Shown one piece after another: positions 35,779-46,975 of a stretch of 64,000 nucleotides of DNA; position 1 is the stretch's first letter, and each line of letters starts with the position of its first letter. A program made the position numbers and the translations under genes. A model generated the notes under the pieces. The model saw only the letters and a program-made list of their open reading frames with translations, did not search any database and was not told the DNA's origin. Source of the DNA: JAGWBD01 sp965197455 (lineage in GTDB: Bacteria > Chloroflexota > Anaerolineae > Aggregatilineales > Phototrophicaceae); assembly GCA_965197455.1 (NCBI GenBank), contig OZ240208.1, positions 2,170,001 to 2,234,000 of the forward strand. Direction: 5' to 3'.

Positions 35779-37383
35779 TCAGGCGTGATCCTCAAGGATC
35801 ATGGCGGCGGCCTTCTCGCCGATCATGATGCAGGCGGCATTGGTGTTGGCGTTGATGATGGTCGGCATAATGGCGGCATCGGCCACGCGCAGGCCCTGCA
35901 GGCCGCGCAGGCGCAGACGCTCGTCAACGACCGCCAGCGCGTCCTGTCCCATTTTGCAGGTGCCTACGGGATGATAGACGGTCGAGGCCTGGTTGCAAAT
36001 GTAAGCGATCATCTCACTTTCGGAGCGGACGTCGGGGCCAGGCAGGAATTCGGCGCCGCGCCAGGTGTTGAAGGCCGGCATGGACGCAATCCGCCGCGCC
36101 AGGCGCAGGCCCGCCAGCAACACCTGCAGGTCGCCTGCTTCCTGTAAACAGGCAGGGTCGATCAGGGGCGGCGCGCAGGGGTCGGCGGATTGCAGGCGCA
36201 ACACCCCCACGCTCTGCGGGGCGACCAGCGCGGGATGGATGGTGAAGCCGTGCCCCTCAGGCTGCTCCATGTCTTCGCAGGCGGGCCAGCCAGGCGCGAA
36301 GTGAAACTGCAGTTCCGGCGCCTCCGCCTGCGCGTCCAGACGGACGAAGGCGCCCGCCTCGGCGTTGCTCGAACTCAACAGCCCCATGCGTTCGCGTCGG
36401 TAGCGGGCGACCTGCTCCGGGTCCTCCTTCGCGGCCAGGCTGACCGGCTGCGTGCAGTGCCAGGCGAGCGGTATCTCCGCGTGGTCCACGAGATTTTGAC
36501 CGACGCCGGGCAAATCGTGGACGACGGGGATGCCCAGCCCGGCGAGCTGTGCCGCCGGCCCGACGCCGGAACACAGCAGCAGTTGCGGCGAATTAATGGC
36601 GCCGCCGCAGAGGATGATCTCACGCTCCGCGCAGGCGCGTTGCTGCCGGCCTTCATGTTCATAGCGCAGGCCTCGGCAGCGGCGGCCGGAAAACTCCAGC
36701 GCGGTCACGTGGGCGAAGGGGATGGCACGGAAGCCGGGCCGGGCGAAGGCGGGCCGCAGGTAGGCCGCCGCGCTGCTGCGCGCGCCGTCCCGCTGGGTCA
36801 CCTGTAACAGGCCACAGCCCTCCTGTTCCCCGTCGTTAAAGTCCGGGTTGGGGCGTAGCCCTGCCTGCTGCGCGGCAGCGACGAAGGCCAGGCTGAGCGG
36901 GTTGGGATCGCGCAGGTCGGAGACGTGTAGCGGGCCGCCTGTGCCGTGCTGCACCGAGGCGCCGCGCCCCTGGTGCTGCATCTGGCGAAAGAAGGGCAGC
37001 ACCGCAGCGTAGCTCCAGCCCGCGTTGCCCAGGGCCGCCCAGCGGTCATAGTTGGCCGGGTTGCCGCGCTGGTAGACCATGGAATTGATGGAGCTGCTGC
37101 CGCCGTAAAGCTTGCCGCGCGGAACGGGGACGCGACGCCCCTTCAGGCCCGGTTGCGGCACGGTCTGGTAATCCCAGTCCATGTCGCTGTGCAGCAGGTT
37201 GGGGAAGCGCGCCGGGATATGCACGTCCTCGTGGTCATCCGGACCGCCGGCCTCCAGCAGCAGTACGCGCCAGCGGCCGTTCTCGCTCAGGCGCGCGGCC
37301 AGGGCGCAGCCGGCCGAACCCGCGCCGACCACGATAAAGTCGGCGGTCAGGGTCGTTTGCGCGCCTGCAGCAGGCAGCGTCAC
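35779..37383 (-). CDS. GMC-family FAD oxidoreductase (choline/glucose dehydrogenase-like)
   Basis: This 534-residue FAD enzyme opens with FIVVGAGSAGCALAARLSE, the Rossmann GxGxxG. Then come the GMC signature segments RGKLYGGSSSINSMVYQRGN near residue 84, and GVGPAAQLAGLGIPVVHDLPGVGQNLVDHAE. The C-terminal active-site region has the His of STVYHPVGTCKMG and an Asn in PTIINANTNAACIMIGEKAA. This group oxidises alcohols such as choline, sugars or aromatic alcohols. The GTG at 37383 starts five bases after the fused E1 gene, with GGAG in reach, so it is translationally coupled. The substrate is unknown. It is oddly placed for a choline enzyme unless the operon's substrate bears a primary alcohol. 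Confidence 0.88.
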   Translation of the reverse strand: MTLPAAGAQTTLTADFIVVGAGSAGCALAARLSENGRWRVLLLEAGGPDDHEDVHIPARFPNLLHSDMDWDYQTVPQPGLKGRRVPVPRGKLYGGSSSINSMVYQRGNPANYDRWAALGNAGWSYAAVLPFFRQMQHQGRGASVQHGTGGPLHVSDLRDPNPLSLAFVAAAQQAGLRPNPDFNDGEQEGCGLLQVTQRDGARSSAAAYLRPAFARPGFRAIPFAHVTALEFSGRRCRGLRYEHEGRQQRACAEREIILCGGAINSPQLLLCSGVGPAAQLAGLGIPVVHDLPGVGQNLVDHAEIPLAWHCTQPVSLAAKEDPEQVARYRRERMGLLSSSNAEAGAFVRLDAQAEAPELQFHFAPGWPACEDMEQPEGHGFTIHPALVAPQSVGVLRLQSADPCAPPLIDPACLQEAGDLQVLLAGLRLARRIASMPAFNTWRGAEFLPGPDVRSESEMIAYICNQASTVYHPVGTCKMGQDALAVVDERLRLRGLQGLRVADAAIMPTIINANTNAACIMIGEKAAAMILEDHA

Positions 37384-37387
37384 GGCC

Positions 37388-39846
<2,459 letters not shown>

Positions 39847-39850
<4 letters not shown>

Positions 39851-41154
39851 GGCGACTCTTTTGCTCCGGGCTGTTCCGCGTCGACACAGACCTGCTCAAT
39901 GCGCGCCAGGCATTGCGCGAGGTCCTGCAGGAAGCGGGCGGCGGGTACGCCGTCCAGCACCTGGTGGTCGATCGTCAGCGACAGGCTGATGTGTGGCAGG
40001 AAGGCCACACCTCCGTCCTCTGCCACGGCTTTCAGGTGGATGGCGCCGGCGCCGAGGATACCCGCCTGGGGCGGGTTCAGGATGGGCGTAAAGCTTTCGA
40101 TGCCGAAGGCGCCCAGATTACTCACGGTAAAGGTCGCGCCGTCCAGTTCCTCCGGCCGCAGCGCGCCCTCGCGACAGGCGCGGGCCAGACGCTGCGCCTC
40201 GCTGGCAAGTTGCTGCAGGCCGAGCCGGTCGGCGTCGCGGATGACCGGCACGAACAGGCCGCGCGGGCTGTCGACCGCGAAGCCGAGGTGCACGGAGTGG
40301 TGTTGCAGGATGTGATCCTCTGCCAGCTGTGCGTTCAGCCAGGGGTGCGCGGGCAGCGTGCGCGCCACCGCGAAATGGAGCAGGTCGTTGATGGTGACCT
40401 GGCGCAGCTCAGGGTTGATTGCGCCGGACTTCAGCCGCTGGCGCAGGGCCAGCAGCGCGCGCGCGTCCGCGTGGGTGTGCAGCGTGAGCTGGGCCGTGGT
40501 CTGCAGCGATTCCAGCATACGGCGGGCGGTGACCCGGCGCGCTCCGCGCAGCGGAACCCGCTGCCCGGAGGTGGGGATGAGGTCGCTGCGGCGAATGCGC
40601 CCGCGCGGGCCGCTGCCCTGTTGTGGCGCGCTGTAGTCGCCCTGTTGCAGCATGGCGCGCGCAACGGGAGTCAGGTGTGGCTGCCCCGCCAATGCGGCCT
40701 GTACATCGCGCTCGAGGATGCGGCCGCCGGGCCCGCTGCCCGTCAACTCCGACAAAGGCAGGCCGCGCGCAGCTGCCAGCCCGCGCGCGCGCGGTGAGCT
40801 GGCAGGGCGACCGCGACCCGTAACGGATGGCTGTGCTGGATGTTGTTCCGGCGCTGGCTGCTCCGCCGCCGGCGGCATCAATGTTACCTGTGACCGCAAG
40901 GCCTCGACGTCCTCGCCGGCTGCGCCGATGGCGCCGATGGGCGCCATGACCATGACCTCGGCGCCGGCCTCGTAAAAGCGCGCCAGCAGCAGGCCATCCG
41001 CGGGGCTTTCGACTTCCAGCGTCGCCTTGTCGGTCTCGATTTCGGCCAGCAGGTCGCCCGCCACGACGCGCTCGCCGATAGCCTTGTGCCAGGCGAGGAT
41101 GATCGAGCTTTCTACCGAGTTGCCGAGTTTCGGCATCAGCACTGCGCTGGCCAT
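39847..41154 (-). CDS. Dihydrolipoamide acyltransferase (E2) with two E3/E1-binding domains
   Basis: This 435-residue E2 core enzyme has the lipoyl domain at residues 1-80 with the lipoyl Lys at K43 in EIETDKATLE. A Pro/Ala linker follows, then a peripheral-subunit-binding domain at about 119-155 (ARGLAAARGLPLSELTGSGPGGRILERDV). A second similar segment lies at about 161-193 (TPVARAMLQQGDYSAPQQGSGPRGRIRRSDL). The catalytic domain ends with H397 in DHQVLDG, the acyltransfer His. Two binding domains in one chain are uncommon. The start is the ATG at 41154. It is tightly coupled to E1 downstream and follows the M24 peptidase gene. Confidence 0.93.
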
Positions 41155-41191
41155 GCTGCTCCTGTTCGCGCCCCGTTCCCGTTAGCGCCCC

Positions 41192-42436
41192 TCAGGCCGC
41201 GCCCGGGCGGAAGGGCGCAGTACGCCGGGGGGTCAGCGGCTCCGGCCCGCCCGCCGTGACGAGGAAGGTCTCCTCGATATGCAGCGAGGCTGCGCCGGCG
41301 AGGAAGCTGCTGGCCTCGAGGTTGATCACCATGTTCGCCTCCAGCGGCAGGTCGGCGGGGATGTCGAGGCAGTCGTCCGCGAGGCGCCGGCCGTTGTCCG
41401 CCACGATAATCGGATAATCGCGCACTTCCAGCCCGAGGCCATGGCCATGGGGCGCAGCAACGCGAATCTCGCTGCGCTCAATCACGCGCTGCATGGCAGC
41501 ATGCGCGCGTGAGGCGCGCAGGCCGGGGCGCAACATGGCCGCGCCCGCGTCAATGCAGGCGCGCAGCGCAGCATAACGCCGTTGCAACGCCGGTGACAGT
41601 GGGCCCAGGGCCAGCGTCAGACCGCTGTCCGAGTAGCAACTGCGCCAGCGGCAGCCGAAATCCACATACATGATAGCGCCATCGGCCAGCCTGTGCGCCG
41701 TTTCGGAGGCGATGCCGACGCCGTCAATGCCCAGCGCGAAGTGGTCGAAGTCCGCGCCTGCCTGCGCGACCTGTGCACGGTAACTGCGCGACAGTTGCTG
41801 CAGGCTGACGCCGGGCGCAGCCCCCGCCAGGCTGGCCATGGCGGCCGCCTCGCTGATTTCAGCCGCGCGGCGCAAGCGCCCGATTTCATCTTCCGTTTTG
41901 ACGGCGCGCAGGTAACGTAACAGGTTGCTGCAATCGCGCAGCTGCGCCTGGGGCAGGCCGGTGCGCAGCGTCTGCCGGTGCGCGGCCGGCAATTCCTCCA
42001 GCTCCGCACCCAGGCGCGCGTCCTGCAAACCGCGCCGCCGCAGGAGCTGCAACAGGGCGTCAGTGGGGCTGGCAGCGTGTGTGGCGCGCGCCTGCACCTG
42101 ACGTATACCTTGCCAGGCCTCCGGATCGATTGCCTGCGCGCACTCCTCGATGGTGGGAGCGCCGAAGGCAACCAGCTCGCGCACCCACAGGTCCGCCGCA
42201 TTGACGGCCATCATGGGCTCGACGACCAGGGCGGGCGGACCGTTGCGCGGGAAGAGGGCGTAACGTTGCATGCGGTGGCCGGAGGCGCCCGGCTGCACCA
42301 TGTATTCGCGGAAAAGCGGGTCCAGCCACAGGGTGAAATCGCTGAAGCCGGTGATGTTCACCGGCGTGCAGGCGATCAGCGCATCGAGGCCCAGGTCGTC
42401 CATGCAGGCTCTGGCGCGCGCCTGGTTAAACAGCAT
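41192..42436 (-). CDS. M24-family metallopeptidase (Xaa-Pro aminopeptidase-like)
   Basis: This 414-residue two-domain protein has an N-terminal creatinase-like domain (about 1-160) and a pita-bread catalytic domain. Metal ligands are retained: Asp pair in MYVDFGCRWRSCYSDSG (11 apart), His in PHGHGLGLEV, Glu in INLEASSF and Glu in HIEETFLVTAGG. That supports a true metallopeptidase such as aminopeptidase P or prolidase rather than creatinase, which lacks metals. No signal peptide is seen. In this run it may process an imported peptide-like or amide substrate, which is inference from context. Confidence 0.85.
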   Translation of the reverse strand: MLFNQARARACMDDLGLDALIACTPVNITGFSDFTLWLDPLFREYMVQPGASGHRMQRYALFPRNGPPALVVEPMMAVNAADLWVRELVAFGAPTIEECAQAIDPEAWQGIRQVQARATHAASPTDALLQLLRRRGLQDARLGAELEELPAAHRQTLRTGLPQAQLRDCSNLLRYLRAVKTEDEIGRLRRAAEISEAAAMASLAGAAPGVSLQQLSRSYRAQVAQAGADFDHFALGIDGVGIASETAHRLADGAIMYVDFGCRWRSCYSDSGLTLALGPLSPALQRRYAALRACIDAGAAMLRPGLRASRAHAAMQRVIERSEIRVAAPHGHGLGLEVRDYPIIVADNGRRLADDCLDIPADLPLEANMVINLEASSFLAGAASLHIEETFLVTAGGPEPLTPRRTAPFRPGAA

Positions 42437-42450
42437 CGGCGCTCACCGGG

Positions 42451-43242
42451 TTACTGGCACGTGTAGCCGCCATCCACGAACAGGGCGATGCCCGTCACCC
42501 AGCGCGACTCATCCGAGGCGAGGTACAGGGCCGCCCAGGCCACGTCCTCCGCGACGCCGATGCGGCCCAGCGGGTGCAGCCGCAACAGGTCGTTCCAGGA
42601 GAGTCCGGGCGGGAATTCGCGCTCCGGCTCGGACTGCATTTCCGTCACCTGGTCACGGTTCAGTTCGGTGAGCACCCAGGCGGGGCAGACCGAGTTGACG
42701 CGGATGTTGTCCGCGGCGAAATCCAGCGCCAGGCACTTGGTCAGCAGCTCCTGGGCGGCCTTGGCGGCGTTGTAAGCGCCCTGTTTGGGCTGCCCCACGT
42801 AGGCGGAGATGGAGCTGATGGCGATGATGGAGCCGCCGCCGCGTTTGCGCATTTCCGGGATGACCGCGCGGGCGCAGTACCAGCTGCCGCGGACGTCGAT
42901 ATCGAAGGTGCGCTGCCACTCCTCGTCGTCGAGTTCCAGCAGGGTGCCGATGCTGGCGCGCACACCGGCGTTGTTGACGAGAATGTCGATCTGCCCGAAG
43001 CGCTGCAAGGTCTGTTGCGTCAGGGTCTCGACGGCCGCCGCGTCGCTGACGTCCGTCGGCACGACCAGCACCTCGCCGCCATCACGCAGGATCTCCGCTT
43101 CCGTCTCCTGCAGGGTGCTCAACGTGCGGCCACAGATGGCGACGCGCGCGCCCTCGGCCGCGAAGAGGATGGCGATGGCCTTGCCGATGCCGGTGCCGCC
43201 ACCGGTGACGATGGCGACCTTGCCTGCAAGTCGTCCCGTCAT
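42451..43242 (-). CDS. Short-chain dehydrogenase/reductase
   Basis: This 263-residue classical SDR is NAD(P)-dependent. The cofactor motif is VTGGGTGIGKAIA (residues 13-25), then DILVNNAGVRASIG (NNAG). The catalytic triad is Ser in IIAISSISAY, then Tyr and Lys in GAYNAAKAAQELL (YxxxK). The C-terminus, WVTGIALFVDGGYTCQ, is the family's usual end. It would oxidise or reduce a sugar- or hydroxyacid-derived alcohol of the operon's pathway. It lies seven bases after the aldolase gene and starts with a good ATG. Confidence 0.92.
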   Translation of the reverse strand: MTGRLAGKVAIVTGGGTGIGKAIAILFAAEGARVAICGRTLSTLQETEAEILRDGGEVLVVPTDVSDAAAVETLTQQTLQRFGQIDILVNNAGVRASIGTLLELDDEEWQRTFDIDVRGSWYCARAVIPEMRKRGGGSIIAISSISAYVGQPKQGAYNAAKAAQELLTKCLALDFAADNIRVNSVCPAWVLTELNRDQVTEMQSEPEREFPPGLSWNDLLRLHPLGRIGVAEDVAWAALYLASDESRWVTGIALFVDGGYTCQ

Positions 43243-43249
43243 GTCCGCC

Positions 43250-44044
43250 TCAGCCCGGCGCGCTGCTGCCGCGTATCTGGTCGAGGCTCTGCATCAGCGC
43301 GCCCGTCATGAAGCCCAGGTCGACGCCGAGCGAGACCAGCCGACTGCCCTTGTTCACCCAGGCGAGGACGGTCTCCGGCGGGGCGTCGGAAGGCAGGGGC
43401 ACGCCGATGGGGATCTTCAGCGCCACGGCGACCGCGATGACGTGCTCCATCGCCTGGATCACGTCCTGATGGTCGGGCGTCTCCAGCAGGCCCATCGAGG
43501 CCGAGAGGTCCATCGGCCCGAGGAAGGCGAAGTCGACGCCCTCGACGCCGAGGATGTTCTCGACGTCATTGACGGCCTGGATACTCTCGATTTGTATACC
43601 GGCGAGGATGGTGCTGTTGGCCAGGCGCACGTAGTCATCTATCGTGCGGCCGTAGTAGCTGGCGCGGTGCGGCCCGAAGCCGCGCGTCCCCTGTGGCGGA
43701 TAGCGGCAGGCGGCGACGGCCCGTTGCGCTTCCTCCACCGAAGCGACTTGTGGCACCAGCACGCCGCCGAAGCCCATGTCAAGACAGGTCTTGATGAGCA
43801 CCTGGTCGTTCCAGCCGACGCGCACCAGCGAGACGGCCTGCGTTCCCTCGAAGGCCATGACGATGCTGGCGAGGCTTTCCGGTGAAAAGGGCGCGTGTTC
43901 GGTATCGACCAGCACCCAGTCCAGGCCGGACCCGGCCATGACTTCCGTCACGGCCGGGTCGTTGAGCATCACCCAGGCGCCGAGGGCTGAGTCGCCGCCG
44001 TCGAGTTTCTGACGCAGCGCAGCGCCGTTCTCAAGCAGAGACAT
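43250..44044 (-). CDS. HpcH/HpaI-type class II aldolase
   Basis: This 264-residue metal-dependent aldolase of the HpcH/HpaI family splits 2-keto-3-deoxy or 4-hydroxy-2-oxo acids to pyruvate and an aldehyde. The opening ALRQKLDGGDSALGAWVMLNDPAVTEVMAGSGLDWVLVDTEHAPF gives the catalytic His in DTEHAPF. The later strands include VRVGWNDQVLIKTCLDMGFGGVLVPQV (active-site Arg) and YYGRT with metal-ligand Asp and Glu residues in QIESIQAVNDVENIL and DFAFLGPMDLSASMG. These fit the family. It probably acts on a keto-deoxy sugar acid produced by the operon's dehydrogenases. Confidence 0.9.
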   Translation of the reverse strand: MSLLENGAALRQKLDGGDSALGAWVMLNDPAVTEVMAGSGLDWVLVDTEHAPFSPESLASIVMAFEGTQAVSLVRVGWNDQVLIKTCLDMGFGGVLVPQVASVEEAQRAVAACRYPPQGTRGFGPHRASYYGRTIDDYVRLANSTILAGIQIESIQAVNDVENILGVEGVDFAFLGPMDLSASMGLLETPDHQDVIQAMEHVIAVAVALKIPIGVPLPSDAPPETVLAWVNKGSRLVSLGVDLGFMTGALMQSLDQIRGSSAPG

Positions 44045-44050
44045 ACGCGC

Positions 44051-45865
44051 CTACCAGGTGAAGGTCTTGGTCGGCACGAAGACTTCCCGCTCGCCAACTT
44101 CACCGCTGGCTGGCCGGTCGAAGAGCGGGTAGGTGGTACCGCGCGGTTCGATGGCGACCACGTTGGCGCCGCGCATGGTCAGGCGGTAGGGAATCTCGCC
44201 GATAACGCGGTGGAGCGTTCGTTCCAGCACAGGGAAACGGATGTCGACGACATCGCCGGGCGCAAGCCCCTCAAGGCAGACCATGGGCCCGTCGAGGCTG
44301 AAGTCGGCCGCAGCACCATTCACTGTGGCGCTGACCGCCTGCAGGTCGACCCACTCGGACATGCGCACGTAGACCTTCGGCGCGTCCTTGATGGTCAGTT
44401 GCACGCGGCCGTCGGCCGGCAGCCAGCTGGCGACGTCCAGCCAGGGTGAGGCGCGGTTGAGCAGGAAGTTGACGGTCGTGCTGCCGTCCTCGCAGCGCTG
44501 CACGGCGCTGTCCCAGACGCAGTAGAGCGTGCGCGCGCCGTTGGCGGTGCAGCAGTGCATGATGCCTTTACGGGTCAGTTTGTATTCACCGTCTTCATTA
44601 TATTGCCGCTCGAAGCCCTCGTTGGCGCGCATCCAGCCGAGGAAGGAACCCACCGAGCGCTCGAGCACGTTGTCGGTGTCCGGGTAGGGCGTGTCATAGT
44701 GCCCCTCGACGAAGCAGGAATGCGGGATGTCGTGAATGAACTCCGCATCCAGCACCTGGCCCTCGGCATATATGTTGCGCACCCAGCGGTCGACGTCGTC
44801 GAGGTAGTCGCCGAAGCCCTCGCGGGTCAGCGTCAGCGCCAGCCAGACCATGTCGGCGACCTCGCAGATCTCGACGGTGTTGCCCTGGCGCTCCAGATAA
44901 AGCTCGGCGCCCGGCATGATTTCCGCGTAAAAGCCGATCAGGGGATCGCCCATTTCGCGCGCCCAGCGGTAACAGGCGTCCACGCGCTCCAGCACCTCGC
45001 GGTCCTGGGCCGCCACGCCGTATTCACAGACGGCCATCAGGGAATAGAGGCCGTGATGGAAGTGGTAGAAGTCGTAGTGGCCGTCCTCGTGTTTGAAGAT
45101 GCGCTTCAGGGCCCAGCGCGCCAGGCCGCGCGCCAGTTCCAGCGCCGGCTCGTAGCCGGTGAGGCGATAGAGCAGCGCGGAACCGTGGCCCGAGGAACCG
45201 ACCGAGTAGATCAGGCTCAGGTCCCAGTCATATTTGTCGCCCAGCGAGCCATCGGGGATGGGGCCACTCGGTTCGTCGGCGTCGGGTGGCGGCGAGGCGC
45301 CCCTGGGCCAGCGGCCGCGCCAGAAGAAGCGGTAGTCTTCGCGTTCGACGGAGAGTTCGAGCAGGCGGTCGACCTTGCGTTTGGCGGTCTCGAACCAGAT
45401 CGGATCGTCATCGAGCTGGCCGAGGAAGCAGAGCGCCAGGATCAGGCGTCCCTCGCCCCAGATTTCGGCGAAGGGCCGCAGCGCCTCGTCCAGGTGGGGC
45501 AGGGTGTCTTCGGGGGTGTAGGTGAGGCCATCCTCGCCCAGCAGTTCCAGCTGGTTGCGCAACACGGCGAAGTCGATGTCGATGTTCTGGTCGCTGCCGG
45601 AGACGGTGCGGCAGACCGTCAGCGCCTCGAGGAACTTGGCCGGGATGTTCAGGTAGGCGTCGGTCAAATGGTTGATCCAGATGACTGGCGGCTGGTGGGC
45701 GATACTGACGTCGAACTGCAGGGCCCAGCGTTCTTCGGGCACCCAGGCGTTGGTCATCGCGTTGATGGCCAGTCCCATCCGGTCGGCGAGGTTCAGGGTA
45801 TCGGGGACGCCGGTGGTGTAGCGCTCGCCCTCAAGGCAGCGCTGCATGGGGTTGTGATCAAGCAT
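44051..45865 (-). CDS. Predicted (alpha/alpha)6-barrel glycosidase, GH127/DUF1680-like
   Basis: This 604-residue protein has a long helical barrel region with repeated aromatic and His motifs (FYHFHHGLYSLMAVCEYG, WVRNIYAEGQVLDAEFIHDIP). It then has the Cys-rich motif KGIMHCCTANGARTLYCVWDSA near residue 440, comparable to the Cys and zinc region of GH127 beta-L-arabinofuranosidases. The last 120 residues form beta strands. There is no signal peptide. Family assignment is by pattern only, and other six-hairpin glycosidase families are possible. The ATG at 45865 is used. Position after the sugar importer genes suggests that it cleaves the imported glycoside. Confidence 0.6.
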   Translation of the reverse strand: MLDHNPMQRCLEGERYTTGVPDTLNLADRMGLAINAMTNAWVPEERWALQFDVSIAHQPPVIWINHLTDAYLNIPAKFLEALTVCRTVSGSDQNIDIDFAVLRNQLELLGEDGLTYTPEDTLPHLDEALRPFAEIWGEGRLILALCFLGQLDDDPIWFETAKRKVDRLLELSVEREDYRFFWRGRWPRGASPPPDADEPSGPIPDGSLGDKYDWDLSLIYSVGSSGHGSALLYRLTGYEPALELARGLARWALKRIFKHEDGHYDFYHFHHGLYSLMAVCEYGVAAQDREVLERVDACYRWAREMGDPLIGFYAEIMPGAELYLERQGNTVEICEVADMVWLALTLTREGFGDYLDDVDRWVRNIYAEGQVLDAEFIHDIPHSCFVEGHYDTPYPDTDNVLERSVGSFLGWMRANEGFERQYNEDGEYKLTRKGIMHCCTANGARTLYCVWDSAVQRCEDGSTTVNFLLNRASPWLDVASWLPADGRVQLTIKDAPKVYVRMSEWVDLQAVSATVNGAAADFSLDGPMVCLEGLAPGDVVDIRFPVLERTLHRVIGEIPYRLTMRGANVVAIEPRGTTYPLFDRPASGEVGEREVFVPTKTFTW

Positions 45866-45970
45866 TTTATGGCGCCCTCCCGGACGCTGTGAAACTGTAG
45901 GGGAAGCAAAAGCGATGCAGGAGCCGTAACGGGATGAGAGCGGGCAAGAGGCCCTCCGGGACGCTGCGGC

Positions 45971-46876
45971 TCAGTAGCGGAAGGACCGCCGCGATAAGAA
46001 CCAGAACTGGACCAGGCCCAGTGCCAGCATGACGAAGAACCACACCACCGCGATGGACGCGGCGTAGCCTTGCTTGAAGTTCTGGAAACCTTGCTGGTAA
46101 ATCAGCCACACAACCGTCGACGTACTGCCGGCCGGGCCGCCCTTGTCCTCATGCGAGACCTGGCCGCCGGTCATGATGTAGACCGGCTCGAACATCATCA
46201 GGCCGCCGAAGGTGAGAATCACCGCCACGAAGGCGATGGTTGGCGACAGCAGGGGCACGGTGATCTTGCGCAGTCGGTCCCAGGCGCTGGCGCCGTCGAT
46301 GGCGGCGGCCTCGTAGAACATCTGGGGGATGGTCTGCATGCCGGCCAGCATGAGTAACATGGCGTAGCCGATGCTGCCCCAGACGGCCACCAGCGCCAGC
46401 GACATCAGCGAGGTTTCCGTAGAGAGCAGCCAGCGACTGGTGGGCACACCGAACACGCTGAGGATGCCGTTCAGGACGCCGTTGCTGGTGGGCGCCAGCA
46501 GAAACTTCCAGAAGGTGGCGGTTGCCGCGATGGGCACGATGTGCGGCAGGAAGAAGAGGGCGACCAGCACGGTGCGCGTGGCGACGTTCTTGAAGCTGTT
46601 CAGCACCGAGGCCAGCAGCAACCCCAGCACGGTGGTGATCGGCACCACCATCAGCACGTAACGCAGGGTGACGCCGACGGCGTTGCGGAAGGCCCTGTCC
46701 TGTGCCAAACGCTGGAACTGCATGTCGCCCACCCACATGCGGCGCAGGGTAAGGCCGCGATGAAAGGACAGACTGAACTGGTCGAGGATGGGATACCAGA
46801 GCATGATGCCGTAGAAGACGAAGACGACGACGATGACGAGCAGCGCCAGTCGCGATTTCGGTATCAGGCTTGCCAT
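45971..46876 (-). CDS. Sugar ABC transporter permease (UgpA/MalF type)
   Basis: This 301-residue inner-membrane protein has six helices of the binding-protein-dependent permease type. The EAA loop that contacts the ATPase is EAAAIDGASAWDRLRKITVPLL near residue 195. Start and end helices (LALLVIVVVFVFYGIMLWYPIL, AASIAVVWFFVMLALGLVQFWF) fit CUT1-family carbohydrate importers. No ATPase gene is present in this operon, so a shared MsmK-type ATPase is likely. It lies about 100 bases after the binding-protein gene, with two hairpins between them. Confidence 0.92.
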   Translation of the reverse strand: MASLIPKSRLALLVIVVVFVFYGIMLWYPILDQFSLSFHRGLTLRRMWVGDMQFQRLAQDRAFRNAVGVTLRYVLMVVPITTVLGLLLASVLNSFKNVATRTVLVALFFLPHIVPIAATATFWKFLLAPTSNGVLNGILSVFGVPTSRWLLSTETSLMSLALVAVWGSIGYAMLLMLAGMQTIPQMFYEAAAIDGASAWDRLRKITVPLLSPTIAFVAVILTFGGLMMFEPVYIMTGGQVSHEDKGGPAGSTSTVVWLIYQQGFQNFKQGYAASIAVVWFFVMLALGLVQFWFLSRRSFRY

Positions 46877-46910
46877 GCTGACGTCCCTCCCGCTTGTCGT
46901 CTGCGACCAG

Positions 46911-46971
46911 CCCTGCCCCTGTCAGGGGCAGGGCCGGCCGCGAGTGAAACTCACTACAGCAGCAGCTGTAG
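46911..46971 (-). repeat. Intercistronic hairpins after the binding-protein gene
   Basis: A perfect 10-bp stem (46911-46920 with 46924-46933, loop 3) and a perfect 7-bp stem (46954-46960 with 46965-46971, loop 4) follow the stop of the binding-protein gene. No U-run follows either. This arrangement is common where a binding-protein mRNA is stabilised relative to downstream permease mRNA. Confidence 0.55.
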
Positions 46972-46975
46972 CTGG

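Noticed and set aside
41192..42436. Creatinase (creatine amidinohydrolase)
   Set aside because: Length fits, but all five M24 metal ligands are kept, which creatinase lacks. A metallopeptidase is more likely.
44555..45892. 445-residue plus-strand open frame opposite the glycosidase
   Set aside because: Shadow; the minus-strand frame has coherent helical and Cys motifs and operon spacing.
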